DNA of 64,000 bases from Plasmodiophora brassicae (lineage: Eukaryota > Endomyxa > Phytomyxea > Plasmodiophorida > Plasmodiophoridae): assembly GCA_039704465.1 (NCBI GenBank), contig JASFAU010000020.1, forward strand, positions 1 through 64,000, written 5' to 3'. Numbering within the stretch: the stretch's first letter is position 1; the number at the start of each line of letters is the position of its first letter. Position numbers and translations under genes: made by a program. The notes beneath the pieces were generated by a model, which did no database searches, had not been told where the DNA came from, and saw only the letters and a list, made by a program, of their open reading frames with translations. Shown piece by piece: positions 8,898 to 19,845 of this stretch.

Positions 8898-11832
8898 TCA
8901 CTTCGGTTCGAAGAACAGGCCATGCTGAGCTGGAGCGCCCGACTCGGTCGGTTTACGAGTCGAGTCGGCGTTTTTCCCGGTCGACTGGGTCGGTGTCGTC
9001 GACGTCTTATTCTTGTCGATGGTCTTGAACCCGCCGGCGATATCCCCGGGCGTGCGAATATGACGAACCGAATTCGTCGCCGTCAGATTGCTGTGAGCAC
9101 CGGTCGTCACGTTGTACACTTTGGGGAGGAACACGATCGTCAAAATCGACGATGCACACGCCCAGATGGCCATCGATGACACAACTAGGGCAGCATCGGG
9201 TTTGCCGACATCAACGAGATCTAACGTAGGCAGCACAATGACCGAAATCAACCTAGCGCGGCAATTGTCAGCAATCTGGTCCCTGTACGTTCAGCCAGCC
9301 ATGCCCACCCGGAGGTGTAAATCGCCAGGCCGATCTGTTTCGAGTCGTTCATAGCCGGGATCTGCACGTGCGACGTCTTGAACGCCAGAAACGCACTGGC
9401 AACGATCACAAGGGCCTACAGACATGGTCAGGTTGACGAGGTTGCGCTGTTATATCCGACGCGTACCTTGTAGGCAAGAAGCACATCGGTGAAAATCGTC
9501 ATGGAGGACGACGAGCACATGACGACGTATCTTTGAAGGTGCCATTTGAGAGGATCGGTCGGGTCCTCCACCAGGTTCAGATTCGTGCGCGTGCTATGCA
9601 GAGGGAACCCAGCGAACCATATGACGAGTAAGAGGGCGTCGATGCCGAGTAAGACGGATACCTTCAGCAATAGGTTGCCATCGGTGATCTTGACGATGCG
9701 CAACTCGCCCATCGAGAAGATTCGCGCGACACGCCACGTCTTGACCGAGAGGACGCCGAACCCCAATGAAAACGCCATTGACAGCATGACGGTACGCGAC
9801 GTGCACAAGGCCGCGTTCGATAAGGGTGCCCCAAGCGATAACAATGACGTGACGATGATGGACAAGTAAGCCAACATGCAACCGGCGATGATGAGGTTGT
9901 TCAATGTCGGGCTGGACATCTTGATGTACGTCAGGGCGCGGTTCTTTTCGTTGAACGCCAAACAGGACGCAGCAGCAATCAGTCCAATGGTGGCGATGAT
10001 GATCATGGCGATACAAGACGAGTTTGTCGCAGATACGAGCTGATCGCGAACCTGCGGGGCATCGACCGGTACGCTGCTGGTGCCGTCGCCGAATACAGGA
10101 GCATTGTGGACTGCGACCTGGCCAGTTATTTGGTCAAGCACGAGCGACGTTTGGAATTTCAGGGACCCATCCTGCTGCTGCACCAGATTCTTTACACAGT
10201 ATTGGCCAATGCGATCCCCATTCGCGTCCAACTCAATGAGACCCGTCTGAAACAGACGATATTAACACGGGTGCCAATGACATAACGGGAACACATACGG
10301 CGCCCAGCATGGTCGTGTTGCGAATCATAGACAGGACGTTGGCAGGTGTCATCGGAATGCCTTGTTGCATCATCTTGCGGATGACGTAGAATCCGAACAA
10401 CGTAACATCGTACGGGTACGGCGAGTACGGCGCCGAGTACCCGAGTGCTCGATTCGTCTGCGACTTCATCACGTACTCTGTCGCCCAGGTCCCCAACATC
10501 GGATTCGTCACGTCCAAGTACATCAGCGACATGAGCAGGCCCTGGCCGCAACAATTCAAGTTAAACTTTGTTCCTGATAGCGACAAATTGCTGACAGACC
10601 CTGGGATAGCTCGCCGGCAAGTTGGCTACGTTGAGACCATCGGTACCAAACCAGACGTATTGCGGTTCGGTGAGGCCCATGGTGGCCGCCGCTTGAAACA
10701 CGGTGTCGGCGGGACTGTTCAGCAGCGGCGCAACGATGATACGAACTTGGGTGTCCATACTGAACAGATCACGTTGTAAAATTGTGCCATCGCTGTGCTA
10801 TGCCAAAACAACGACATACATGCGTTGGAGTTGCTCGACAGGTGAGGCCTGCGGATCGAACGATACGACAGCGGCAATAGTGATATTGTTTGACAATGCT
10901 CTTGCGACGAGGGCATTCGTCAAGCCCGTTCCATATGTATCAGACGTACTGCACCATTATGGGCCTTAGGTCACTCACGTTACGTGACAGTATGCCCTCC
11001 GCACCTGATAATGCAGATCCTGTGCCACCCGAAGTACTTGAGAGTTTCAACGATCGCGATACTCTGCTTGTTGCTATGCGCACACATTTATTAACAAGAC
11101 GAAACCTTCAACGGAACACCACTTAATCCATTACTCTGGTGGCTCGAGGCGGTTGAACGTCGGATATGTTGTCTTATCAGAAAGTGCAGGGTCTGTTGCC
11201 GTCGAACCAATCATGGGTAATCCCATGTATCCCGCAATAGACGCAATTGAGACCTGAGCATGATCAATAGGTAAGGTGAAGTAGGTCGTAGACGGCAGTC
11301 TTTCCACGTACCGCTTGTGGACTGTATGCAGGCCCTGAAATCAAGGACGTTCATTGGACCAGAATTATTGTTATCGTGAACAACAAACGCACCCAGGAGG
11401 ATCGGAGTTGTGGCCGGCAACGCGAATGACATGTTGTTGAGCGCCGTACAGAAGAAGGCCTTGTATATACGATACGTATCCTGGTTCGGATCCATCCAGC
11501 GGACGCGAGCGATTTTTCCAGGAAACCATGCATTTTTGTTGATATCTGCACGATGAGGGACATCAGACATGATGTGGCTGAGAGTAAGCGGACGATGACG
11601 TACGGTCAATGGCAACTTGAATAGAGCGATAGTTGCCGTAGGAGAAGTTCTCAATAATAGCCAGTTCGACGAACTGTTCATTGGGATTGGACGTGTTCTG
11701 GCAGGGGTACGTCGGGCAACAGGTCTGTGCCGGCGACAGGAACATACACGGGTTCGTGTCGCATGTGAACTGGCACACTGCAGACCCAACAATAACAACG
11801 CCCCAACACCAAAAACGCAGCTGAACGGTCAT
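8898..11832 (-). CDS. Class C (GABA-B-like) G-protein-coupled receptor, 11 exons
   Basis: Exons (minus strand): 11832-11604, 11545-11393, 11334-11312, 11253-11135, 11073-11005, 10948-10820, 10759-10600, 10541-10299, 10246-9467, 9415-9309, 9252-8898. They sum to 2367 nt, 788 codons plus stop. The start gives a signal peptide (RFWCWGVVIVGSAVC). The extracellular part is a bilobed venus-flytrap: AIDHINKNAW, ILLGPAYSPQAVSIA, STATDPALSDKTTYPTFNR, TSDTYGTGLTNALVA, YVWFGTDG and ELDANGDR, all landmarks of the GABA-B ligand domain. Seven membrane segments follow, with TWRVARIF and FLAFKTSHVQIPAMNDSK after TM5, typical of GABA-B receptors. The tail is Thr/Lys-rich. Introns are 51-61 nt; the donor of the seventh (10599) is the least certain. 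One exon is only 23 nt. Presumed role: sensing an amino-acid-like ligand at the plasma membrane through a heterotrimeric G protein. Confidence 0.9.
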
Positions 11833-12603
11833 GCCACCGACGCACCGAGCTAGACGAACGAAAAGAGACGGCTGGGTCATCGATAGACTTTGCGAGTTTG
11901 AACTGTGAAGGAGACAGGAGCTGACATACGTACCAGGTGGCCGGGTGGCAAAGCGCAGCCCGCTTGCCGCCAGTAGCGTACGATAGGAATCAGCGTACAT
12001 TGAAACACCTCAGTCTGACCCCCACAGGGCTTGTCGACTCATGGCAAGGCGATAGCCTTGTTGATTACGGACGGCAGGATCGGTTCCTGATTCCCATCTC
12101 CAGATTCCATGGTCGGCGCAGGAACGACGGTGACGATGCTGGCGCGGACAGGTGGATCGCACCGGGGTACCTTCGAGCGCAGGCTGGGACTTGCGGGGCA
12201 ACGCCTTCCAATCGATGGCGGGCGCGAAGCCTTGCTCCGCGAACCAGCCCATGTAGTGGGATAAGCGTAACGCTTGGCCTTGCAGAACGCATTGGATCCG
12301 CGGCTGCCGTTCTTCCGGAACGTCGCACATGTGAGTGCTTCGACGGAACAGGGCGGCCCCTGTCGGCCGCATTGAAGTCACAGGCACGTTCCCCGCGAGC
12401 AGACCACGCATACCTACATAGACACGGCAACCACATCGTCCAGTATGATGTGTGTTGGCGCCGGTTCAGGTGTACACTCTGAATTTATCGATCTGCAGTG
12501 CAGCGCCCGATGCGACGCCAGGTTCATACGACGGAACCGAGGAGACGTTTTACACAGAGCAGTCTTGGTCAAATGGAGATTCTTGACCTTGTATCCAATC
12601 TGT
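11833..12603. other. Intergenic; no resolved gene
   Basis: From about 12,420 the sequence is homologous to 31,145-31,245 (shared ACACGGCAACC, CATCGTCC and ATCGATCTGCA blocks) and belongs to the duplicated block. A minus-strand frame (12,411-12,010) is open but has no motif. Confidence 0.45.
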
Positions 12604-15150
12604 TCATACAGCGAAGGATCTCGTGGAGACCCGCGGTGTGCTGAGCATGTTCAACTCTTGCCGCCGCTCCTTGAACTCTTCCCATAGTTCCAACATGCCC
12701 GGTTCCTGCAGAAACCTGGGGAAAACGTCATTGATCAGCAGATCGATGACCTCCTTGTACACGGGATTGAACAGGTCCATGCCGTCCTCCAACGTGCTGA
12801 CATTGGATTCCCTTGATAGTTCCCTGAACGTAACGGACACGTTGGCCAGCAGGTTCCGCCGACGATATCGCTCCGCCGTTCCGGCACTGATGTTCAGTTC
12901 CATCGGCGCGTTCGGCATGAGGAAATCAGATATCATCGTGTCAATCATATCGAGTCGCTCTTCCTCGTCATCGCCATCCCGACAAATCATCCGGTATTTA
13001 CGTTCGGCGTCGAGGAACAGGATCGACTCCAAGGTCAAGGATTTCGTTGCAAAGGCACGCAAGGCAGCGCCGCCTTTGTCGGTCGATAAAAAGATCTCGA
13101 AATCGCTCGCCATGTCGTGCAAGACGCTGGACGCCGTCCAGCTATCGGCGTAGTACGAATCAATGACAGGAACGACGATCTGCACGATAAACAGAACGTG
13201 GATCAGCACCTGGCCCCCGACGATGTTCGCGGCCTTGACCGCAGTCTCGCTGCTCGCCATGAAGACGAATTGGAGGACGAATGTGTAGATGGCCCAGGTG
13301 ATGAAGATCCACGCGACACGACCGAACTCTTTTCCGATGCCAAAGATGTCCCTGGAGCGACGCAGCGTGTACGAGAGGCATATGGCGGCGATCACGTCAA
13401 TGGCGCAGAGGATAGCCAGATCGATCTGCAAGATCCGGGTCCCGATGCTAGAGGCGGGATCGGAAGACTGGCCGAATTCGGGCTGGAGCGCGAGCTGCGG
13501 CACGATGATCCATACGGCTAGAATCGGGGCGAATTGCATGACTTGCCAGAAGCAGACCGCCTTGATGCAGAACGAAAACCTACTGATTCGCCTCCAGAAA
13601 TGAATCGTCCGGATTGTGCTTGCGTCGCAGTATTCCGTTCTGGAAGCCAGCAGCAGCTGGATATGGTATCGGGCGAACAGCGTCAACACACGTATGACGA
13701 TAATCTGGATGCCGAAGAAGAAGATGACGAGTACGTTGATGAAGGTCAGCAGGAACGGGGCGTCAGGGAAGCAGGCGAACAGGGCCTCGAACATCAGGTA
13801 GATAAAGAAGGATGAGGCGCCGGCCAGAGATCGGATGGGGAACCGGGATCGTATGGGCTGGCGGTCACGTCGCATGTAAAACCGCCAAAGGTAATATGGC
13901 ATGTAGGCAAGCGCGACGATCGCCGACACGATTCTGCTGATTTCGGTCCAGTTCGGCGGGCGGCGAGTCATCGCGGGCGCGGATCGATGGCGTTCTCCCG
14001 CAGGTTACCTACCGACCGTCGGGTCTACGACAGTACGACAGACCTGTCGCACTGTGCCTCGAAGCACAATGGTAGAATGGTTGATCTGTGGGCCATGCCG
14101 TTCGCAGATGATGCGCCGGCAACTGCAGGCCGACGGAGACATGTACAGACGATGGTGGCGGCCTTCCGTTCGGCCGGCTCTGACCAGACGGTATCGGTGC
14201 CGAAAAGGCAAGCCTATGCGGGCGACGTAATGATGATTCAGCAGCGACGCAGCATAACATTTTCGGTTGACCCGTATCATCGCCCGTCATTGGCTTGCCC
14301 GAGCCGGCGACTAGCAGGCTCACTCCGTCGGCGCCCTTGACCTTGCAAGTCTCGAGTCGTCGAAGCAGTTTGCGGAAGAAGCAGCCGGCCACCTTCTGCC
14401 TGTACTCGTCGAAGGTGCGCACCTCACGTTCTGGGCGGCATGAACCGCGTTCATCTCCTTGGTCAACGGGTGAGGGAAAGGTTAGAGCGCGCACGATCAG
14501 GCGGCTGTTTGCGAGTGCACGGCCATGGTTCGCGTAGCCCGTTCCTGTCGCTATAGGCATTGTGTCTGGGCGGTGGGTGTCCGACTGATATCGTCCCCGA
14601 GCCCAAACCGGAAGTCGTCAGGGTCACGACCCGCACGAGGCATGCACATGCAGTGACACACCGGCAGTACATAGCGCGTGACGTCCTCTCTGCACGGTTG
14701 GCACACATCGCATCGGGGCCCCGGGTTTCGGTGCTTTATGTGCCACGTATATCCAACGTCAGAAACACCTGTCTGCGAACGACGAACCTGTGACGCGGCC
14801 TGATGACGACTGGCACAGCGCATGATGCTGCTTGGTGCCGGCATCGTTCTGCGTCACTGACAGTCGAAACGACAGCATCGATTGGCGGGCACGCGTCCAG
14901 CAAGTGGTTGCACGGGTCAGCGAGGAAAGAATCCCGAGCGGTCCTGCTGGGCACGCGCCGCCCCGTTCTGGGCGAGCATTGCAGGACGTCTTGGATGATC
15001 AGGGATAAAACGTCCTTCAGCCACTAGTGTCGCCTCTGGAAGGTCCTCTGAGTTGCGAAAGGCAACGGTACGTCCTGACATCTCGCGAAGACGTCGTCGA
15101 GCAACACTGAACGCGATGCCAGCGAGAATGTCGTCAGCGCGTCCGCAGAT
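12420..15150. repeat. Segmental duplication block, copy A (partner at 31,140-33,480)
   Basis: RGS gene, its 3' flank and about 1.1 kb of its 5' flank occur twice in the same orientation, about 18.6 kb apart. Outside the RGS frame matches are patchy: GATCGATGG and GAAGCAC next to the gene, GCATTGC.G.ACGTCTTGGA, GTACGTCCTGACATCTCGC and GTCGAGCAA farther out. A minus-strand reading frame around 15,130-14,950 shares REMSGRT and LPE with copy B (33,459-33,300), hinting at one decayed exon of an unidentified second gene. Confidence 0.75.
12604..13971 (-). CDS. 7TM-RGS protein, copy A
   Basis: One exon, 455 codons from ATG at 13971. The N-terminal 280 residues hold about seven hydrophobic segments with basic loops (first near 11-28, then 50-65, 73-97, 130-155, 185-205, 220-240, 250-270). 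From about 285 an RGS domain follows: MASDFEIFLSTDKGG, then LTLESILFLDAERKYRM, and the closing helices NPVYKEVIDLLINDVFPRFL. RGS domains accelerate GTP hydrolysis by G-alpha, so this should be a membrane receptor-like protein that shuts off G-protein signalling. It lies just upstream of the class C receptor, on the same strand. A second copy at 31251-32618 differs at about 24 of 455 residues while flanking DNA has diverged much more, which indicates selection on both proteins. Confidence 0.9.
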   Translation of the reverse strand: MTRRPPNWTEISRIVSAIVALAYMPYYLWRFYMRRDRQPIRSRFPIRSLAGASSFFIYLMFEALFACFPDAPFLLTFINVLVIFFFGIQIIVIRVLTLFARYHIQLLLASRTEYCDASTIRTIHFWRRISRFSFCIKAVCFWQVMQFAPILAVWIIVPQLALQPEFGQSSDPASSIGTRILQIDLAILCAIDVIAAICLSYTLRRSRDIFGIGKEFGRVAWIFITWAIYTFVLQFVFMASSETAVKAANIVGGQVLIHVLFIVQIVVPVIDSYYADSWTASSVLHDMASDFEIFLSTDKGGAALRAFATKSLTLESILFLDAERKYRMICRDGDDEEERLDMIDTMISDFLMPNAPMELNISAGTAERYRRRNLLANVSVTFRELSRESNVSTLEDGMDLFNPVYKEVIDLLINDVFPRFLQEPGMLELWEEFKERRQELNMLSTPRVSTRSFAV

Positions 15151-15480
15151 GGTGATAGGGGCTCAACCACACGCCGACGGGTCGCGGCGACAGCGATCTG
15201 CGTCCGATGGGACGAACACGCACGGCTCGGCGCTCGGGGACGTTATCCGTCGGGGCGGACGCCATCAGATCGGAGACGCAGTCGTCGGTAATTTGTGTTG
15301 GCGGACGGTCGACGAGAGCGACGAACGCATGCATGGCAGGGCCAGGCCACCGAAGCATGAACGTTACCGGCATACTGTCCCGACTCCTAATCGTACCCTG
15401 GTCGTCTTCACCGTCTCCAATTCCCTAAAGGTATCGGACACCCTGTTCACACCGTTAACTCGTCGGCTTCGGCCGATCAA
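13972..15480. other. No intact gene; decayed duplicated DNA
   Basis: Apart from the conserved minus-strand exon-like stretch near 14,950-15,130, only short frames. Homologous to 32,619-33,480. Confidence 0.5.
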
Positions 15481-15522
15481 TCAGCAGCGGTCCAGGTGTA
15501 CGTACACCTGGACCGCTGCTGA
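15481..15522. repeat. Perfect 42-bp palindrome without spacer
   Basis: TCAGCAGCGGTCCAGGTGTAC at 15481-15501 is followed directly by its exact reverse complement at 15502-15522. No mismatches and no loop. It lies in gene-free, repeat-derived DNA. Confidence 0.95.
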
Positions 15523-15764
15523 TCGAACGACGCTGGTGAGCAACGCCGGGTCAACTACCGTAGCGATGTCCAGGTCCCCTCAGGAGAGTGACGGTGCGCA
15601 GTGCGTCGTTCAGCTGAAACGGGCGGAGAGCGTCGACGGTGACCGGTGCTTGATGAGCATGGCAGGTGCAGCGCTGGACATGGGTCAGGATGCGACAGGT
15701 GCCGTGCTGCGTCGGGTCGGGGGAAACGCGCACGGTGCTGGTACCACCCTGCCAAGCAGGTAGG

Positions 15765-15875
15765 TTTGCTGCGATGCAGGCGCTCATGGCGCTGGGTGCG
15801 GTGCAGCATATGGCGCAAATATTCGTGTCCTTTGAAGCGCGGGTTAGGTGACCTGGGGATTTGCATCAGGCGACG
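15765..15875. repeat. Degenerate dispersed repeat, member 1
   Basis: TGCTGCGATGCAGGCGCTCA... and ...TGCATCAGGCGAC line up with the same landmarks at 16,880-17,000 and at 20,590-20,690. Strongly mutated. Confidence 0.5.
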
Positions 15876-16184
15876 TGACACGGAGGACGGAGAGTGCAAA
15901 CAGACGTGTCGGGCACGTCAGTAGGCATCCTGCGCACAGGACGCGTTGTGGTCACAGTCCCTCCGTTGGCCCGCGCCGCAGGTAGTTACGGGTGCAGGCA
16001 GCGCTGGCCCCTGCCATCGTCGACCTGCGACGTGCGATGCCGAACACAACGGCATGTGGGCCGCTGTGTACAACGATACAGAGGTCGGCGTTGGCGACAC
16101 GCATTGTTGTCGGTCGCGCCATGACGTCCACCACGGGGTCGGCGCCTGCAGCATGTTGAGTACTGGCGTCCGCCATCATGCCAC

Positions 16185-16480
16185 CATGTCGAAACAAGTG
16201 GGTTCTTCGGTTTGGCAGCCACTCCAGTTATCCAGACAAGGTCCTCGAGCATTGCATCGATTTCCATGGCCATAGAAGACCTCTTCGTCCCCGCAACAGT
16301 CTTCGCAGGGTAACGTGCGCTGTCCTTTACAGCCCAGACCGGAACATCATGGTCTGCACGACCGAACATCTTCGCGCAGCATCATTGTCTTCTCTAACGC
16401 TCAAACGTTATTTCGTCAGATGCATTCCTGGTATCGGGCCTGTGTATGGACTCTCCACGATGTACATCTCCTTTGACTCT
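16185..16480 (-). mobile_element. Tnp2 (CACTA-type) transposase fragment
   Basis: 16,185-16,433 is nearly identical to the right arm of the foldback at 35,897-36,142. On the minus strand it reads one open frame containing FGRADHDVPVWAVKDSARYP and MAMEIDAMLEDLVWITGVA, the undamaged version of the segment that is frameshifted in the left arm at 35.8 kb. Similarity ends abruptly at CAGATGCATTCC (about 16,433). Beyond it the plus strand reads GIGPVYGL, faintly like the GPLYGF box of the transposase. A relic in the same order relative to the RGS block as the larger relic at 34.4-36.6 kb. Confidence 0.6.
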
Positions 16481-18209
16481 TCATAATCACAAGCGACTCG
16501 TTCCCGAGCGATGTCGTGCCGCACAACCAGCCTGACTACGTCGACCTTGACCTGGCGCGTACGTGCAGCATTTGGCGCGAGGTTTTGCTGGGATCGGACG
16601 CGATCACCTGTCCTTCACGCGTGTCGCGTCGCCCAGCATGCCGCGAGCTCCTGCCGTACAGTGCCGCTTGACGCCAGGATGACATAGGTGGTCTGTGGTT
16701 GCGCGCGTGAACCTAATCTGCAGGACAGGGAGCCGCCGCTCGCAAGCATTCGTGGAGCTCTGTGTCGTCCTTGGATGGTCTGGCCGCGCCATCGACGCAT
16801 GGTGCAGGGCAGGCACCCGACCGATTGCAAAGGCCGACGGGAGGACAGGGCGCCGCCTGCTGGCCCTGCCCCGCCTCACCAGGGTGGCTGCTACCCTGCA
16901 GGTGCTGATGGTGGACGGGAGACGGCAGCCGACGGCAGGCGTGCCCTTTGAGCACGAATTAATATAATGGACCAGGGTCTGTGCTTCAGGCGACTAAACA
17001 TACCTCTCCTGGAGGAGCTGGAGTTTCAGGGCGTCCACTCAGACGAGCCGGACGCGACGTCAGGCATCCATCAGGACGTGTTATAGACATACTGAACGCG
17101 GCGGCAGATGTCCAGGACGACGTGCTGTGGTCAAAGTGGGTGTCCTGGCGCGTGTCGATGGTCGGAGGCGACGTCGTCCCAGGCTCAGGCAGGGCAGGCA
17201 AGCGCGCCAGGGTATCGACGACCTGTGCCGTGCGATGCCGAACGCAACGGGATGTTGCCTGTTGGACGGTTGTCCTCTCTCATTGCAGCGGGTGGCGCTG
17301 GTGACCGACAGCAGCCATCGCCGCGGCGCCGAGCTCTTGTCATGGCAGGACACGCGGAAGATCATCAGGACACAGGTCTTGCTGGACAGCGGGACGCCAG
17401 GCGACGCCGTCCATGGTTCACCGACCGCGCAAACGAATCCACGCGCGCCAGTCTATCACCTATGCCAAAGAAAACTGCCCCGCCGCCTATGACGTTTCCA
17501 ACGGTATCTTAGTTTCCAGCTGACGGTGGCTCAAACTCGTTGATAACGCCATGCACTGTTGGGATAACCGAGGTCAGGTAATTGCACCACGTTCGACATC
17601 GATGCGTCGCCATCAAGGTAGGGTTCGCTGGGACGCCCGGGGATTCGCATCATATGCATCGAATCTCATCGATCCCCATCGGACACAACAGTGCCTGTCG
17701 ACAGGCACCACCGGAACTGTGGATCGTTCTGGTCCCAGTTGCAGGCATCGACAGGAAAACTGCTGTCTGTAGCGAAGTTCGTCGATGGGTCCGGCACACG
17801 AAGCGTCCTGGCACATCAAGCGCGTTGCGGCGTCAGTGGTGCCGTCGACAAACGCTCTTCTGCTAACGACACGGGGTAACGTCTCCCAGCTGACGGTCCT
17901 GCAAGTCCTTGCGCCTCCCGCCACCAAGGACACTTGTGAAAAGGCGCCGGCACCGATAAATCGATGGAGATGCCGGGGGGCAAAGACGGGTGTGCTGAAG
18001 GCGAGGTGTCCGGGGCTCGAAACGTTACTGTCGGACGAGTACTGCGACATCGCTATCGATATCTGCAGTGTCTGCGAGATGCTCGCAAAAGCGCAAAGCG
18101 CTTTGGCCAACATTAACCGAGATGCGCCGCACCATGACGAGTCAGATTGCGAACCTTCGAAGCCATATGCATCGCAGTCCGCTGGCAATTCTTCGCGCTA
18201 CGTATGTAC
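16481..18209. other. No resolved gene; decayed repeats
   Basis: Contains a second dispersed-repeat member at about 16,700-17,000 and a copy of a GTGCGATGCCGAAC.CAACGG block at about 17,230 that also occurs at about 16,035. The plus-strand frame from about 17,980 to 18,160 is helix-like (ETLLSDEYCDIAIDICS) and may be a remnant exon of another kinase paralogue. Confidence 0.45.
16700..17000. repeat. Degenerate dispersed repeat, member 2
   Basis: Shares an ordered series with 20,400-20,700: CATCGAC..A.GGTGCAG, CGACCGA.TGCAA, TGC.ACCCTGCAGGTGCT, GGAGACGGCAG, GCAGGCGTGCCCT and CTCTGTGC.TCAGGCGA. Not protein-coding as far as I can see. Confidence 0.6.
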
Positions 18210-18327
18210 TGTAGGTTGGTGGCCAGGACTGGCTGACCGGGTGTTCAGCGGATCCAGCTGCGGAGTGGACACTGCGTGGGTGGAACGCAATCGCCGTCCG
18301 GCGACATTGCATCGAGGACGGTCGCAC

Positions 18328-19845
18328 ATGGATATCGAGGAGTGCCAACGCGAATGCGACACTATATTGAAGGCCTACATGGCCGAGCTGCAACGGCAGT
18401 ATGACGGGTCGCGACCCGCCAGCACCGAATTCCTCAACCGCTACAAGATCATACTCGATTCTGCCGAGCTCTCCGCCGAGCGGGCCCTGCAATTCGCCAA
18501 GATGAACTGTAAGATTCGCCATGGGCCACTAATAGTGTTGGCTAACGTGACCGGCGACAGCTGCTCCTCGTGAGGAAACGCACCCCTTCGTTGAACGATT
18601 TTTTGCTAACCATGTTCCAGCAAGGCTGGATTTCGAGGCGCTCCTCGACATGCATCCCGGCACGTTCGATATCTGTCTGGAGCTTCCCGACACTTTTTAC
18701 GATCACTGTCTCAGAGCAAGCAAGCTCGCGGATGGGTGCCCAGAAAGACGTGTGCTTCTTACAACGGCCCGGAACCAGTACTACCGCGCCGAGATGATGG
18801 CAAAGACCGACACGATTAACGTATGGCAGAGACCTCTTCTGGCATGTGTAATGTGGCACTGACGATGCTCTAGGCTTGGGAATCGTCAGAAAACGACAGT
18901 ACGCTGATTGATAGCCAGGTTATTGACGCGGGCGATCAAGGACAGGCAGCGTTCACGCATGTCTGGCGTGACGGATTGTTCATGTTTGGAAAGGTGACGT
19001 TGCGAGGGTGTCGTCATATGACAGGCGATTGTTGAATCGTCGTTTCGTAGGTTGCACCGGCTGGAGTCCTCGCCGCGGACCAGGTTTGCTTCGACCGCAT
19101 TACACGATCCGGCTGGACGTCCGCCTGTCTCGTTCGTGTCCACGGGCTGTTGCAGTACAAGAGCAAGGAAATGCTGATCATGAACAACCATGGTTTGCTC
19201 GTCGAACTCGTTTGCTGCTCACCAATTGAGGCGGACGTTTGCAGGGTTTCCGCTGTCCCAGCTGGTCGTGTCGCATGCGTTGGAGCGTGCATCACCTCCC
19301 GTGCGTTCCTCCAGCGTCCGGTCCATTGCGGTCTCAGCGGCCATTGGCACGCTATCGGCGCTCTCCGTTCTGGCCCGTGCCGGCTTGTCCCACAACGACG
19401 TCAAGCCATCCAACTTATTGTGCAGTACGTCCGTACCATACCTGACGACTCTTGTCGATCTTGTCCGTCATCATATGCTGCATCCGCCCATGTACCGTTG
19501 ACCATATCTATGTAGGGCAGTGTGCGGGAATGGCAATCGGCAGACATGCCGGCAATTACCCCTGGTATGGGGGACACGTTCGTCGTCAACACGCCCGCTT
19601 ACGACGTCGGGTGCCTGCGGTCTACGGTACGCATGCTGTCCGAAATCGTGGAATGTGGCCTGGAGGATCTCCACGACCTGGTTGCGCACATCGACCCGAC
19701 GCGTATGACCAACCTGCAGACGCCTGATGACGTTGCCGAAGCTCTCTGGAGCATGGCTGTCAATTTGCACAGCTTCGCCATGCGCCAATCTATTCCCACA
19801 GTGGACATCGACGCTGTGCGTCCAACACAGTCCACTTGCTGTTAA
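18328..19845 (+). CDS. Protein-kinase-like gene, array copy 1 (8 exons, 9-nt microexon)
   Basis: Exons 18328-18508, 18561-18569, 18621-18820, 18874-18993, 19051-19083, 19156-19209, 19262-19462, 19516-19845 (1128 nt, 375 aa). The first 125 residues are helical and charged (MDIEECQREC..., SAERALQFAKMN), without a known domain. The kinase part shows a glycine loop DAGDQGQAAF, a candidate ATP Lys in FMFGK, an alpha-E helix, the catalytic loop HNDVKPSNLL (Asp, Lys and Asn kept), DLG instead of DFG, then MPAITPG and a C-lobe AYDVGCLRSTVRML. Introns are 51-57 nt, one of 72. The 9-nt exon is supported because copies 1 and 2 differ in it only at synonymous or third-base positions. The C-lobe is short (no clear APE or HPW), so it may be an atypical kinase or pseudokinase. 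Its loop is less canonical than in copies 2 and 3 (GGQGQAVF). Confidence 0.75.

Noticed and set aside
14009..14560. Minus-strand frame upstream of RGS copy A as a gene
   Set aside because: Open by chance; the homologous stretch in copy B does not keep this frame.
19436..19515. Intron from the GTACGT donor at about 19,427 in the kinase gene
   Set aside because: It would remove the DLG motif; the 53-nt intron 19463-19515 keeps it and joins LVDL to GSV in phase.
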